From IMG/VR virus record IMGVR_UViG_3300017724_000047, positions 1-30,120 of that record: DNA of 30,120 nucleotides. One strand, written 5' to 3'. Numbering within the stretch: the stretch's first letter is position 1; each line of letters begins with the position of its first letter. The translations under genes and the position numbers were made by a program. Positions 1 through 6,339 of the stretch are shown here, one piece after another. The notes beneath the pieces were generated by a model. It saw only the letters and a list, made by a program, of their open reading frames with translations, searched no databases and was not told where the DNA came from. Source of the DNA: a virus.

Positions 1-159
1 GGTTGAGCCTGTCCAACCTGTTAAACCATTACTAAAATCTCCATTAGTTAGAATTTCTGTATCGCTTACACTAAAAACTGGTTTTATAGAATTTAACACA
101 CCTACTCCATAAGCTGTTGGAGTGGTTACAATACTTGCTTTTTGTAGTAAATTACTCAT
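1..159 (-). CDS. Tail fibre / adhesin N-terminus (partial at window edge)
   Basis: The frame opens at an ATG and runs 53 codons to base 1, where the window cuts it. The visible N-terminus contains a TPTAYG segment and then LTNGDFSNGLTGWTG, the start of a carbohydrate-binding-like beta-sandwich common in Bacteroidota phage fibres. The fibre at 27985-29601 has the matching phrase ELITNGTFDTDSDW, so the two are probably paralogous. The start overlaps the end of the upstream 66-residue gene by 8 bases (TATGAGTAA), implying coupled translation. It follows the head genes, so it is probably part of the fibre or baseplate module. The C-terminus and the exact role cannot be seen. Confidence 0.7.
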   Translation of the reverse strand, partial: MSNLLQKASIVTTPTAYGVGVLNSIKPVFSVSDTEILTNGDFSNGLTGWTGST

Positions 160-352
160 AACATTCTTTTAAGTCGTTTAACAATTGAATAGTCATTATA
201 TTATTCTCATACGTTGAAACTCTACGTCTTAAATCTGATTGCAAATAAGAAACGTAATAATCATCTCCCCATTCTACATCATTCTGCGCAGTTCCCCACC
301 AAGAATAACTATAATATAATCCCCAATTTGATGTGTTCGCTGTTATACTCAT
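152..352 (-). CDS. Small hypothetical phage protein (66 aa)
   Basis: A 66-residue acidic protein rich in Trp and Tyr in its first half (NWGLYYSYSWW), followed by a polar helical segment. I do not recognise the family. The reading frame is supported by tight packing: its ATG overlaps the TGA of the 37-residue gene upstream (ATGA), and its stop overlaps the start of the fibre gene. It lies between the head-tail adaptor gene and a fibre gene, so a minor structural role is possible, but that is inference from position only. Confidence 0.6.
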   Translation of the reverse strand: MSITANTSNWGLYYSYSWWGTAQNDVEWGDDYYVSYLQSDLRRRVSTYENNIMTIQLLNDLKECYE

Positions 353-462
353 AATTTATTTCTGCGTTTAGCGTGTTCGTTTGTGTCCACATATTTCTTT
401 TTTAGATATTGTACTAACTTTACAATATTCTCTTTTTTTTGTTTATATCTTATAATACCCAT
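349..462 (-). CDS. Basic microprotein (37 aa)
   Basis: This 38-codon frame begins at an ATG inside the last codons of the head-tail adaptor gene and ends in a TGA that overlaps the next ATG (ATGA). The product is strongly basic and probably helical (MGIIRYKQKK at the start, AKRRNKL at the end). It fills what would otherwise be a 97-base gap in a tightly packed operon, and the overlaps at both ends are the main support. Function is unknown. Confidence 0.5.
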   Translation of the reverse strand: MGIIRYKQKKENIVKLVQYLKKKYVDTNEHAKRRNKL

Positions 463-965
463 CCACCGAAATCTGCGTTAGCTGTATCTGGATAAGTATC
501 ATCTTGTGTGTTAGCGTTGTACTCTGGATACGTATTTTGATTATATATCATAAAGTCTATAAAGTTATTAGTGTAAAATTGTGCTATATCTCTATATTTT
601 TCTACTAAATAATCAACTTCATCCTTATCTACTGTTACACTACTTTCACTTGTGTGCTTATATACGCCACCATTAGCTACTGTATAAGCAGCAAAAGGCA
701 TATAGCATACTAATGCCCAATAAATAGTCATTGGCTTCACATATGTCTCTAAAAGTGTCTTATAAGCAGCGTTAGCTGGGTCGTTTATAGTTCCAGCTAT
801 AATTAAAGCTTGTATCTTTTCTAAAAGTTTAGTTCCTAAATAATTTTGCACCTCTGTATCTTGTGCAATCTCTACCATATAGATAAACTTATCTGGGTCT
901 ACATTGCCAGAAAGTACAGAATACCTTTTAATATCTTTAGTTGTTATAAATAATGCTTTTGCCAT
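450..965 (-). CDS. Head-tail adaptor-like protein (DUF6712-like)
   Basis: 171 residues. The N-terminus (KALFITTKDIKRYSVLSGNVD) and the following helical segment around EIAQDTEVQNYLGTKLL resemble the DUF6712 proteins that I know next to portal or capsid genes in Bacteroidota phages, where they are taken as gp6-like head-completion or connector proteins. The gene starts 8 bases after the portal stop, which fits a connector role at the portal vertex. The middle is hydrophobic and helical (YWALVCYMPFAAYTVA), and the C-terminal 30 residues are acidic, polar and probably disordered. The family match is from memory and the role is inferred from family and position. Confidence 0.65.
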   Translation of the reverse strand: MAKALFITTKDIKRYSVLSGNVDPDKFIYMVEIAQDTEVQNYLGTKLLEKIQALIIAGTINDPANAAYKTLLETYVKPMTIYWALVCYMPFAAYTVANGGVYKHTSESSVTVDKDEVDYLVEKYRDIAQFYTNNFIDFMIYNQNTYPEYNANTQDDTYPDTANADFGGWVL

Positions 966-973
966 TTCTTATT

Positions 974-2899
974 TTATTTAGGGTATGCACCTCTATTAGG
1001 CATATTCTCTGGCGCAATTCCAGCTTGTTTAGAACCTGTTGGGTTTTTCATATAACTTTGAGGAATACTTCTTGTCTTTTTATAGTTCCCTAAATTCTCT
1101 GATGGCTCTGTATTGCTTTCAAGTCTATATAAGACCTTTTTCCATTTGTGTCTACAATATATTCCACCTTTAAATTTAAATAAATCGTAAGATTGTCTAT
1201 TATGACCTAATTCTCTATTTACTCCCTGTCTTGATGCTTTGTCTATATCTTCAATTGTCCATACTATTCCTGTTGATGCCATATTCATCATATTTCTACA
1301 AAAGTCTCTTGTTGAACTACTTGCTTTTGATGAACCTATTGCATAAGTATATCTTATTTTATACAATCCGTTTTTAGAATCTAAATAACTAAAAGAACTT
1401 CCTTTTTTCTTTGAATCTATTTCATCTTTTAAACCTAACAGACCTTTAACTTTAGATAGTGTGCTTTTCTTCTCTTTTATTAAGTAATTTGCCCAATCTT
1501 CGTTGTCTATGTCGCTATCTTGGTCAATCTCATCAACAAATACATATTCTTCTGACATTTGTTCTCCACTCTCTGCTAAATGACCTAATACATTTTCAGA
1601 TTCTTCATCTGATAGACTTGCTTTCTCGTGAGACTCACAAGGCATATAATAAACGACACCATCTTCTTCGTGTTCGTGATATCCTTGACATCCTTGCTCT
1701 AAAGCTTTAGCTTCTGCTTCTTCTTTTGTTTTATAAGCTTCAATTCCGTCTATTTTCTTTAAATTTAACTCATAACCAGTTTCTTCTTCTATGATTTCTT
1801 CATTAACTATGTCAATATCACTAAAATCAAGAGGTTTAAGAGTCTTAAAGTATAAGTCTAATGCTATATCATTAACTGAAAGAATAGCATCAATACACTC
1901 TATGACTTGGTCTTGAAAGCATTGTATAACTATATTATCAAATAGTTGTGTAGCGTTCTTAATTTCTTCTGCATTGTTTCCAAGTCCATCGTTACCTTCA
2001 CGAATACCAAGAAGCATTGGAGATGTAACCCTATGACCAACGATTAGTTTTCTAAAGCACTCATCAGCTAAATACTGATAGTGTTGTGGTGCATCGTTTA
2101 AAGGAATGTCATCTATTGTAGTTTTAGATTCAGAGTTGTTGTTAAAAGCTACTATTACCTTTTCTCCTCTGCTTCCTGTTAGTTTTCCTAATACATCGCT
2201 CTTAATTGATTGCATTTTCTCTGGGTCTGGTACTCCGTTGTTAAAATTAACCACTTTAGTGCCACTAAAACCATTTATACAATCATTTATAAGGTAATCT
2301 CCTATTTCGTCCTCTAACACAGCGTAAGGCATTGCAGAAGACCAATCTGGACTACTATAATAGTACTTACCAGCTTCATATGGCTTTAAAACGTACATTT
2401 CAACACCATTTGCTTTACCAAACCCAAATGCTGGTATTCTTTCTGGTTTTTCTGTAGGTTTTAAGTTATCCCAATGATTTGAGTAGTACCAACCTTCTAT
2501 TTCTCCTTCATCGTTGCATTTTTCAGCTCTTAATGTTTCCATTGGAAAGTGATGTACCTCTTTTACTCTACCATCTTGATAAACTAACTGAAATGCAGCC
2601 ATTCCTAATACTTTGTAGTCATTTATGAATTTTCTTAAATCAGACTTCTTAAATAATGACATCATTTGAGCATATTGCTCTGGTCTTTTGTCTGCATCGT
2701 GTGCTGCAAGACCTTTACCATAAATCATATTAGAAATACCTATAGTAATTGCTCTACAAGTGGTTGAGTTATTGTTTACATCAATTATGTAATTAAAGTA
2801 GTTATTATCTACTCCGTATTGTACCCAATCTTTATTTTTTAACTCTACAACTTCTGGTGCTGTATAGGCTGCAAGTTTTGTTACGAAAAATTCGCTCAT
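974..2899 (-). CDS. Portal protein with C-terminal capsid-associated extension
   Basis: 641 residues. Residues 1 to about 370 look like a portal: an early NNSTTCRAITIGISNMIYGKG helix, a KVLGMAAFQLVY segment, the GSRGEKVIVAFNN region, and a region around VTSPMLLGIREGNDGLGNNAEE typical of portals of this group. Portals form the dodecameric DNA channel and the head-tail joint. From about residue 375 comes an extension with GCQGYHEHEEDG, VVYYMPCESHE and a final domain ending in YDLFKFKGGIYCRHKW. That extension recurs in head proteins of Bacteroidota phages. A short KVKGLLGL motif at residues 483-490 matches the scaffold N-terminus. The start overlaps the upstream gene by ATGA. The gene lies downstream of the major capsid gene and far from the terminase, which is not the common order. 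Confidence 0.8.
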   Translation of the reverse strand: MSEFFVTKLAAYTAPEVVELKNKDWVQYGVDNNYFNYIIDVNNNSTTCRAITIGISNMIYGKGLAAHDADKRPEQYAQMMSLFKKSDLRKFINDYKVLGMAAFQLVYQDGRVKEVHHFPMETLRAEKCNDEGEIEGWYYSNHWDNLKPTEKPERIPAFGFGKANGVEMYVLKPYEAGKYYYSSPDWSSAMPYAVLEDEIGDYLINDCINGFSGTKVVNFNNGVPDPEKMQSIKSDVLGKLTGSRGEKVIVAFNNNSESKTTIDDIPLNDAPQHYQYLADECFRKLIVGHRVTSPMLLGIREGNDGLGNNAEEIKNATQLFDNIVIQCFQDQVIECIDAILSVNDIALDLYFKTLKPLDFSDIDIVNEEIIEEETGYELNLKKIDGIEAYKTKEEAEAKALEQGCQGYHEHEEDGVVYYMPCESHEKASLSDEESENVLGHLAESGEQMSEEYVFVDEIDQDSDIDNEDWANYLIKEKKSTLSKVKGLLGLKDEIDSKKKGSSFSYLDSKNGLYKIRYTYAIGSSKASSSTRDFCRNMMNMASTGIVWTIEDIDKASRQGVNRELGHNRQSYDLFKFKGGIYCRHKWKKVLYRLESNTEPSENLGNYKKTRSIPQSYMKNPTGSKQAGIAPENMPNRGAYPK

Positions 2900-3231
2900 A
2901 TTACTACGTATTCGTTAGTTGTTGCGTGTTCTGTATAAACATTTTTATTAATACTATATGTACTAATAGTTTGGTCTGTACAGAATATATTGTCTTTATA
3001 AACTACGCTTGTTCCATTTAAAACAGATAGTGTATAAAATGTTCCTTCTTTTAAGACTGGACTAAATGTTACATTGCCTTGTAAATAGTATTTATTTGTA
3101 GCAAATGTTAAACCAGAGTATGTTACTGGTGTATTTGTGTCTTGGTCTGTAATAACAATACTATCAGCAGTATATTCTCTTGGAATAAACTTTAATTGTT
3201 GTGCAGTTGCACTTGTAGTTAGTATTATCAT
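2896..3231 (-). CDS. Small beta-rich structural protein, unknown
   Basis: I take the ATG at 3231, giving 111 residues. The longer open frame relies on a TTG at 3264 next to the terminator and would add an artificial hydrophobic leader. The product looks like an all-beta domain (SIVITDQDTNTPVTYSG, then FSPVLKEGTFYTLSVLNG) of the kind found in decoration or tail-fibre proteins. It sits between the major tail protein gene and the portal gene and overlaps the portal start (ATGA). A strong intrinsic terminator lies 46 bases before its start. A minor head or tail protein is likely, and the family is not identified. Confidence 0.6.
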   Translation of the reverse strand: MIILTTSATAQQLKFIPREYTADSIVITDQDTNTPVTYSGLTFATNKYYLQGNVTFSPVLKEGTFYTLSVLNGTSVVYKDNIFCTDQTISTYSINKNVYTEHATTNEYVVI

Positions 3232-3276
3232 TAAAAGCTTTTTTAAATAACAAAAAAAGTACAAAAGTGTTTTATA

Positions 3277-3306
3277 TAAAAAAAGGGTACTCCGAAGAAT
3301 ACCCTT
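3277..3306 (-). terminator. Intrinsic terminator with UUCG loop
   Basis: On the minus strand a 10-bp stem (AAGGGTATTC paired with GAGTACCCTT, one G-U) closes on a UUCG loop and is followed by TTTTTTT. The stem is less perfect on the plus strand (a C-A mismatch replaces the wobble pair), so it is oriented for minus-strand transcription. It lies after the major tail protein gene at 3330-3860. Confidence 0.85.
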
Positions 3307-3329
3307 AATTTAAGAAAAATGTATAAAAA

Positions 3330-3860
3330 TTAAGTTCCTACTACAACAACAGTATTAGTAGTATCTCCAATAATTGTAGAGTCTACAAAAAATGCTGGTG
3401 CTTTTTCAGTTCCAGTAAAAGTTATATTATAGCCATTTAAATCTCCCATAGCTGCTCCAGTAGCTGTATTCACAGCACATTCACATCCGTTTTCAATTCC
3501 AGCTAAAAAGTAATTCCCATTGTAATCTTGTACGATTACTTGAGGTCTACCATAACTTAATAATTTTAATTCTTTACGAGTTTCAAGGTCTTGTTTCTTT
3601 AAAACTATCGTTCCAGTTTGTGTCCAGAATGAAGTTCCATTTTCCCTTGAGTTCTCGTTTGTTTGTTCGAAAGAGTTAGCACCTTTTAAATCGTATTTGT
3701 AAAAAGTAAGTGGAGATGCAAAAGCAGTTATTTCATCATTAGTACCAAATGTAGCAGTTCCTAATAAACCACTGGTATAATTTGAAATATAGATTGCAAT
3801 TATTCCCCCAACCGAGTCTTTACAAGGCTCTAATCTTCCAGCTCCAATATCACAAGACAT
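3330..3860 (-). CDS. Probable major tail (tube) protein
   Basis: 176 residues beginning MSCDIGAGRLEPCKDSVGG. The internal features FYKYDLKGANSFEQ, SRENGTSFWTQT, LLSYGRPQVIVQDYNGNYFLAG and YNITFTGTEKAPAFF are hallmarks of a conserved structural protein in Bacteroidota siphophages that I associate with the major tail tube. It sits directly downstream of the major capsid gene and is bracketed by a hairpin upstream and a strong terminator downstream, consistent with a separately controlled, abundant product. A head decoration protein is the main alternative. Cysteines at 3 and 13 and a CEC at about 127 are notable. Confidence 0.6.
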   Translation of the reverse strand: MSCDIGAGRLEPCKDSVGGIIAIYISNYTSGLLGTATFGTNDEITAFASPLTFYKYDLKGANSFEQTNENSRENGTSFWTQTGTIVLKKQDLETRKELKLLSYGRPQVIVQDYNGNYFLAGIENGCECAVNTATGAAMGDLNGYNITFTGTEKAPAFFVDSTIIGDTTNTVVVVGT

Positions 3861-3880
3861 AAGTATTTGATTTTCAGTTA

Positions 3881-3898
3881 GTTAGCATTACAGCTAAC
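3881..3898 (-). promoter_or_regulatory. Small inverted repeat in leader of tail-protein gene
   Basis: GTTAGC and GCTAAC form a perfect 6-bp stem with a 6-base loop, 20 bases before the start codon at 3860. It could shape the mRNA leader or be an operator-like site. There is no further support. Confidence 0.3.
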
Positions 3899-3911
3899 AG
3901 TTATATAAAAT

Positions 3912-3942
3912 ATTATAGGGGGAAATTAATCCCCCATATAAT
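3912..3942 (-). terminator. Hairpin after major capsid gene
   Basis: GGGGG at 3918-3922 pairs with CCCCC at 3931-3935, and the flanking AT bases extend the stem with one bulge. The hairpin lies 11 bases after the capsid stop codon. On the minus strand it is followed by TATAATATTTTATA and not by a clean T-tract, so it may be a weak terminator, an RNA-stabilising 3' end or a processing site between the capsid and tail-protein transcripts. Confidence 0.45.
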
Positions 3943-3952
3943 AATAGTTTAA

Positions 3953-4912
3953 TTATCCAGCGTAGTAAACTACGTCAGCACCTACTCCTATTGCAGCAGC
4001 AGCAGTAAATCTCATTACAAGTCTTACGTTTTGACTTCCATCAAGTGGAGTCATATCAATTACTCTTACTTCGTTGTAATCGTTAAGTAATCCTGTTGCA
4101 AAGAAAAGGTTACTTGATTGTGCAGCTATCATTGTATCATCTGACATTCCTCTACCTACAAAGATTGGAATACCTCCGAAAGATAAACTTCCGTTGTTAT
4201 ACCATTGTGTTCCTTTGCTATCAGAACCAGCAGCTCCAATAGTTGCAGTAAATCCACCTAAAATTCTTATGTAGAGCTTTGCAGCTTTGTTAGATACATA
4301 TAATTTTAAATCTTCTTTTCCGTAAAGTGAATTAGGAATTAAATCTACTACTTCTTGCATTTTATCAATAATGTCAGTAGAAGTTAAAGCAACTGCACCA
4401 GCAACGTCTAATACTGTTGCATCAGCAGCAGCAAGAGTTTCTAATCCGTTGTATTCTCCAGCTTGTGCGCCACCTAAATTACCAGTCCAGATATTAGTTT
4501 CGTTAGCAGCAGCAACTTTAGATGCTACGTGTCCAACTAAATAGTCAGCGAATGATGTAGGTAATCCGTTTGGATTGAATGCAGAATATCCCATCTGAAT
4601 TGACTCCCAAGTGTTGATAAAGTCAGACTTACATAATTGTAAGTTTACTTGGAATTCTTCTGGTTGGATAACTACTTCAGTTAAATTCACATTTGAACTT
4701 GCAGAAAAATCACAAGTACCATCAGCGATTAAGCTTCCAGTTTCTATTCTTTGAATTACTGATTTAAATTTTACGTTTGGCATAACTTCTACACCTCCGT
4801 CTTCAATTGTTGAAGCGCTTAATAAAGCAGCGCTAATGTACTTTCCAGCAAATTCTCCAGCATAAGTTGAAGTAATGTTTACTGTAGTAGCAAGGTCTAT
4901 CTTATTTGACAT
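3953..4912 (-). CDS. Major capsid protein (HK97-fold likely)
   Basis: 319 residues, a usual length for a processed-free HK97-type capsid subunit. It follows a scaffold-like gene and an XkdF-like protease gene, the standard capsid cassette. The sequence is rich in small residues, and the C-terminal half has typical capsid stretches: LKLYVSNKAAKLYIRIL, then FGGIPIFVGRGMSDD, then an RLVMRFTAAAAIGVGADVV C-terminal beta segment. The N-terminal 30 residues are polar and helical. The leader before the ATG is A-rich (TAAAAACCAAAATT). A hairpin follows the stop. Assignment rests on context and composition. Confidence 0.8.
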   Translation of the reverse strand: MSNKIDLATTVNITSTYAGEFAGKYISAALLSASTIEDGGVEVMPNVKFKSVIQRIETGSLIADGTCDFSASSNVNLTEVVIQPEEFQVNLQLCKSDFINTWESIQMGYSAFNPNGLPTSFADYLVGHVASKVAAANETNIWTGNLGGAQAGEYNGLETLAAADATVLDVAGAVALTSTDIIDKMQEVVDLIPNSLYGKEDLKLYVSNKAAKLYIRILGGFTATIGAAGSDSKGTQWYNNGSLSFGGIPIFVGRGMSDDTMIAAQSSNLFFATGLLNDYNEVRVIDMTPLDGSQNVRLVMRFTAAAAIGVGADVVYYAG

Positions 4913-4930
4913 AATTTTGGTTTTTAATTT

Positions 4931-5497
4931 TTAGTTTTTAAATAATTTAGCAAATACTCTATCTTGAGTACTCATTGGTTTGTTTTGAGCGTAAAGGTTC
5001 ATTTCCATTTCTCCTTTAGACTCTGGATTGTGTTTAATTGGTTTAGCAATTTCTTCTGTAGATAATTCTACTTCTTTTTCTTCGGAACTATATTCATCTT
5101 TTTCGCTTAAACGAGATTTTAAATCTGCGATAGCATCTTCAAGATTTTTAATTCTGATTTCCATACCTTTCCAGTCTTGCACGTCAGCTTCTTCAGCAGC
5201 TTCAACTTCTTCCACAACTGGTGCTTCTACAACTTCTTCTACTTCTTCTTCTACTGCTTCTTTAACTTCAGAGATAATACCATCTTCTTCAACAACAACT
5301 GTAAAGCCATCATCTAAAAGGTACTCTCCCTTTGGTACTGCAATTCTTTCATCTTCATCTGTTATGATAAAGATTTCTTTACCAGCTTCAAAAGAATCAG
5401 CTTCAAAGCGAGTTCCGTTTTCCAACTTTCTCTCTTCTAACTGAACTTCTAAACCAAGTAATGTCTTAACTTTGTTAAGGGTTTCTTTAGAGTTCAT
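4931..5497 (-). CDS. Scaffold-like protein upstream of capsid
   Basis: 188 residues, strongly acidic. Residues 1-20 hold LNKVKTLLGLEVQLEERK, then a small domain ENGTRFEADSFEAGKEIFI and DERIAVPKGEYLL. Residues about 75-105 are almost only Glu, Val and Ala, and a coiled-coil segment (EIRIKNLEDAIADLKSRL) follows. The C-terminus is basic (RVFAKLFKN). An acidic coiled-coil protein placed directly before the capsid gene is the usual scaffold layout, with the basic tail as the capsid-binding end. The conserved N-terminal motif recurs in the portal extension. Confidence 0.7.
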   Translation of the reverse strand: MNSKETLNKVKTLLGLEVQLEERKLENGTRFEADSFEAGKEIFIITDEDERIAVPKGEYLLDDGFTVVVEEDGIISEVKEAVEEEVEEVVEAPVVEEVEAAEEADVQDWKGMEIRIKNLEDAIADLKSRLSEKDEYSSEEKEVELSTEEIAKPIKHNPESKGEMEMNLYAQNKPMSTQDRVFAKLFKN

Positions 5498-5559
5498 ATA
5501 TATTAATTTTAAGTATTTACTTTTTTATTAAACAACTTTAGTTATTTGTTGTTGTAAAT

Positions 5560-5715
5560 TCAACTATTTTGTCCAGTAGTATTACCTATACCTTGATTTT
5601 GTAAGTCTCCGTTACAACATTTAGAGTTATAAGTATTGTCTTTGCATAGACATCCACGTTTACCTCCTTGTGGAGATGTTCTACTTTGTGTTGGTTTCTG
5701 ATTCCTTGAGTACAT
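5560..5715 (-). CDS. Cys-rich microprotein (51 aa) between protease and scaffold
   Basis: This 52-codon frame starts at an ATG inside the end of the XkdF gene, overlapping it by 35 bases, and ends in TGA at 5560. The product has a basic N-terminus (SRNQKPTQSRT), then GGKRGCLCKDNTYNSKCC and NGDLQNQGIGN. The CLC...CC pattern followed by a GDLQ.QGIG segment is one I associate with a small conserved protein at this same place in other Bacteroidota phages. The four Cys could bind zinc or form disulfides. Function is unknown; position suggests a role in head assembly. Confidence 0.65.
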   Translation of the reverse strand: MYSRNQKPTQSRTSPQGGKRGCLCKDNTYNSKCCNGDLQNQGIGNTTGQNS

Positions 5716-6298
5716 CTATTATTTCGTTTAGTAGTTTATCGTCTTCACTTAATTGGTCTTGTTGTTTATCTTGTGGTCTGTTTAGTTTATCAGCAAAGTA
5801 GCCTTCTATTGAAAAACCTTTTACTTTACCTTCTTTTACATAGTTGTTCCAAATATCATCATTATCTACTTTCATAGCAACCATCCAAGTACCTATTGGC
5901 ATATCTAAACCATACTTTCTTGATTTGTCGTGTACATCATCTTCTATAAGCCAAGATTCTACTATAGTCATTCCAGATAGTTTTTCTTCTGTGTGTTCTA
6001 ATGTAGCTTGTGATTGATTACCTCGCTTTAAAAACATTTGTGATGCTTTAGCTACTGTATCTTTAGAAAAGTAAATGTAAAACTCGTGGTCTCCTGATTT
6101 TCTATATATAGGTTTTTCTGGAATAAGAGCTGCTCCCATTAATAAGCGTTTTTCTTTACTTACTTCTGCAAGTCTTATTTGTTCTTGGTCTTTTAGTGCA
6201 ATAAAGTCTTCTTCTATTGCTGGAGATTCAACTACTGATATAGCTTCTATTCCAGATAGTTCTTCGTTCTCGTCTATTACTAATTCTATTATTTCCAT
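5681..6298 (-). CDS. XkdF-like prohead serine protease
   Basis: 205 residues. The N-terminus (IELVIDENEELSGIEAISVVESPAIEEDFIALK) and the core (LLMGAALIPEKPIYRK, YIYFSKDTVAKASQMFLKRG, LEHTEEKLSGMTIVESWLIED, GTWMVAMKVDNDDIW, VKGFSIEGYF) fit the putative phage serine protease XkdF family (PF14550). Such enzymes cleave the scaffold and capsid N-termini during prohead maturation; the conserved His of LEHTE and Ser of GFSIEG are plausible catalytic residues. It stands upstream of the scaffold and capsid genes as expected. It ends soon after the protease core with an acidic helix. Confidence 0.8.
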   Translation of the reverse strand: MEIIELVIDENEELSGIEAISVVESPAIEEDFIALKDQEQIRLAEVSKEKRLLMGAALIPEKPIYRKSGDHEFYIYFSKDTVAKASQMFLKRGNQSQATLEHTEEKLSGMTIVESWLIEDDVHDKSRKYGLDMPIGTWMVAMKVDNDDIWNNYVKEGKVKGFSIEGYFADKLNRPQDKQQDQLSEDDKLLNEIIDVLKESETNTK

Positions 6299-6339
6299 AG
6301 TTCTTTTTTTATAAACAATAAATTTTGGTTTTTGTTATA

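Noticed and set aside
3232-3264. TTG start extending the 111-residue protein with a hydrophobic signal-like leader
   Set aside because: The extension begins close to the terminator and uses a rare start codon, while an ATG with an A-rich leader lies at 3231.
5028-5444. Plus-strand open frame of 138 codons with Ser/Thr repeats
   Set aside because: It mirrors the Glu/Val/Ala-rich part of the scaffold gene. The low-complexity Ser/Thr runs are a composition artefact.
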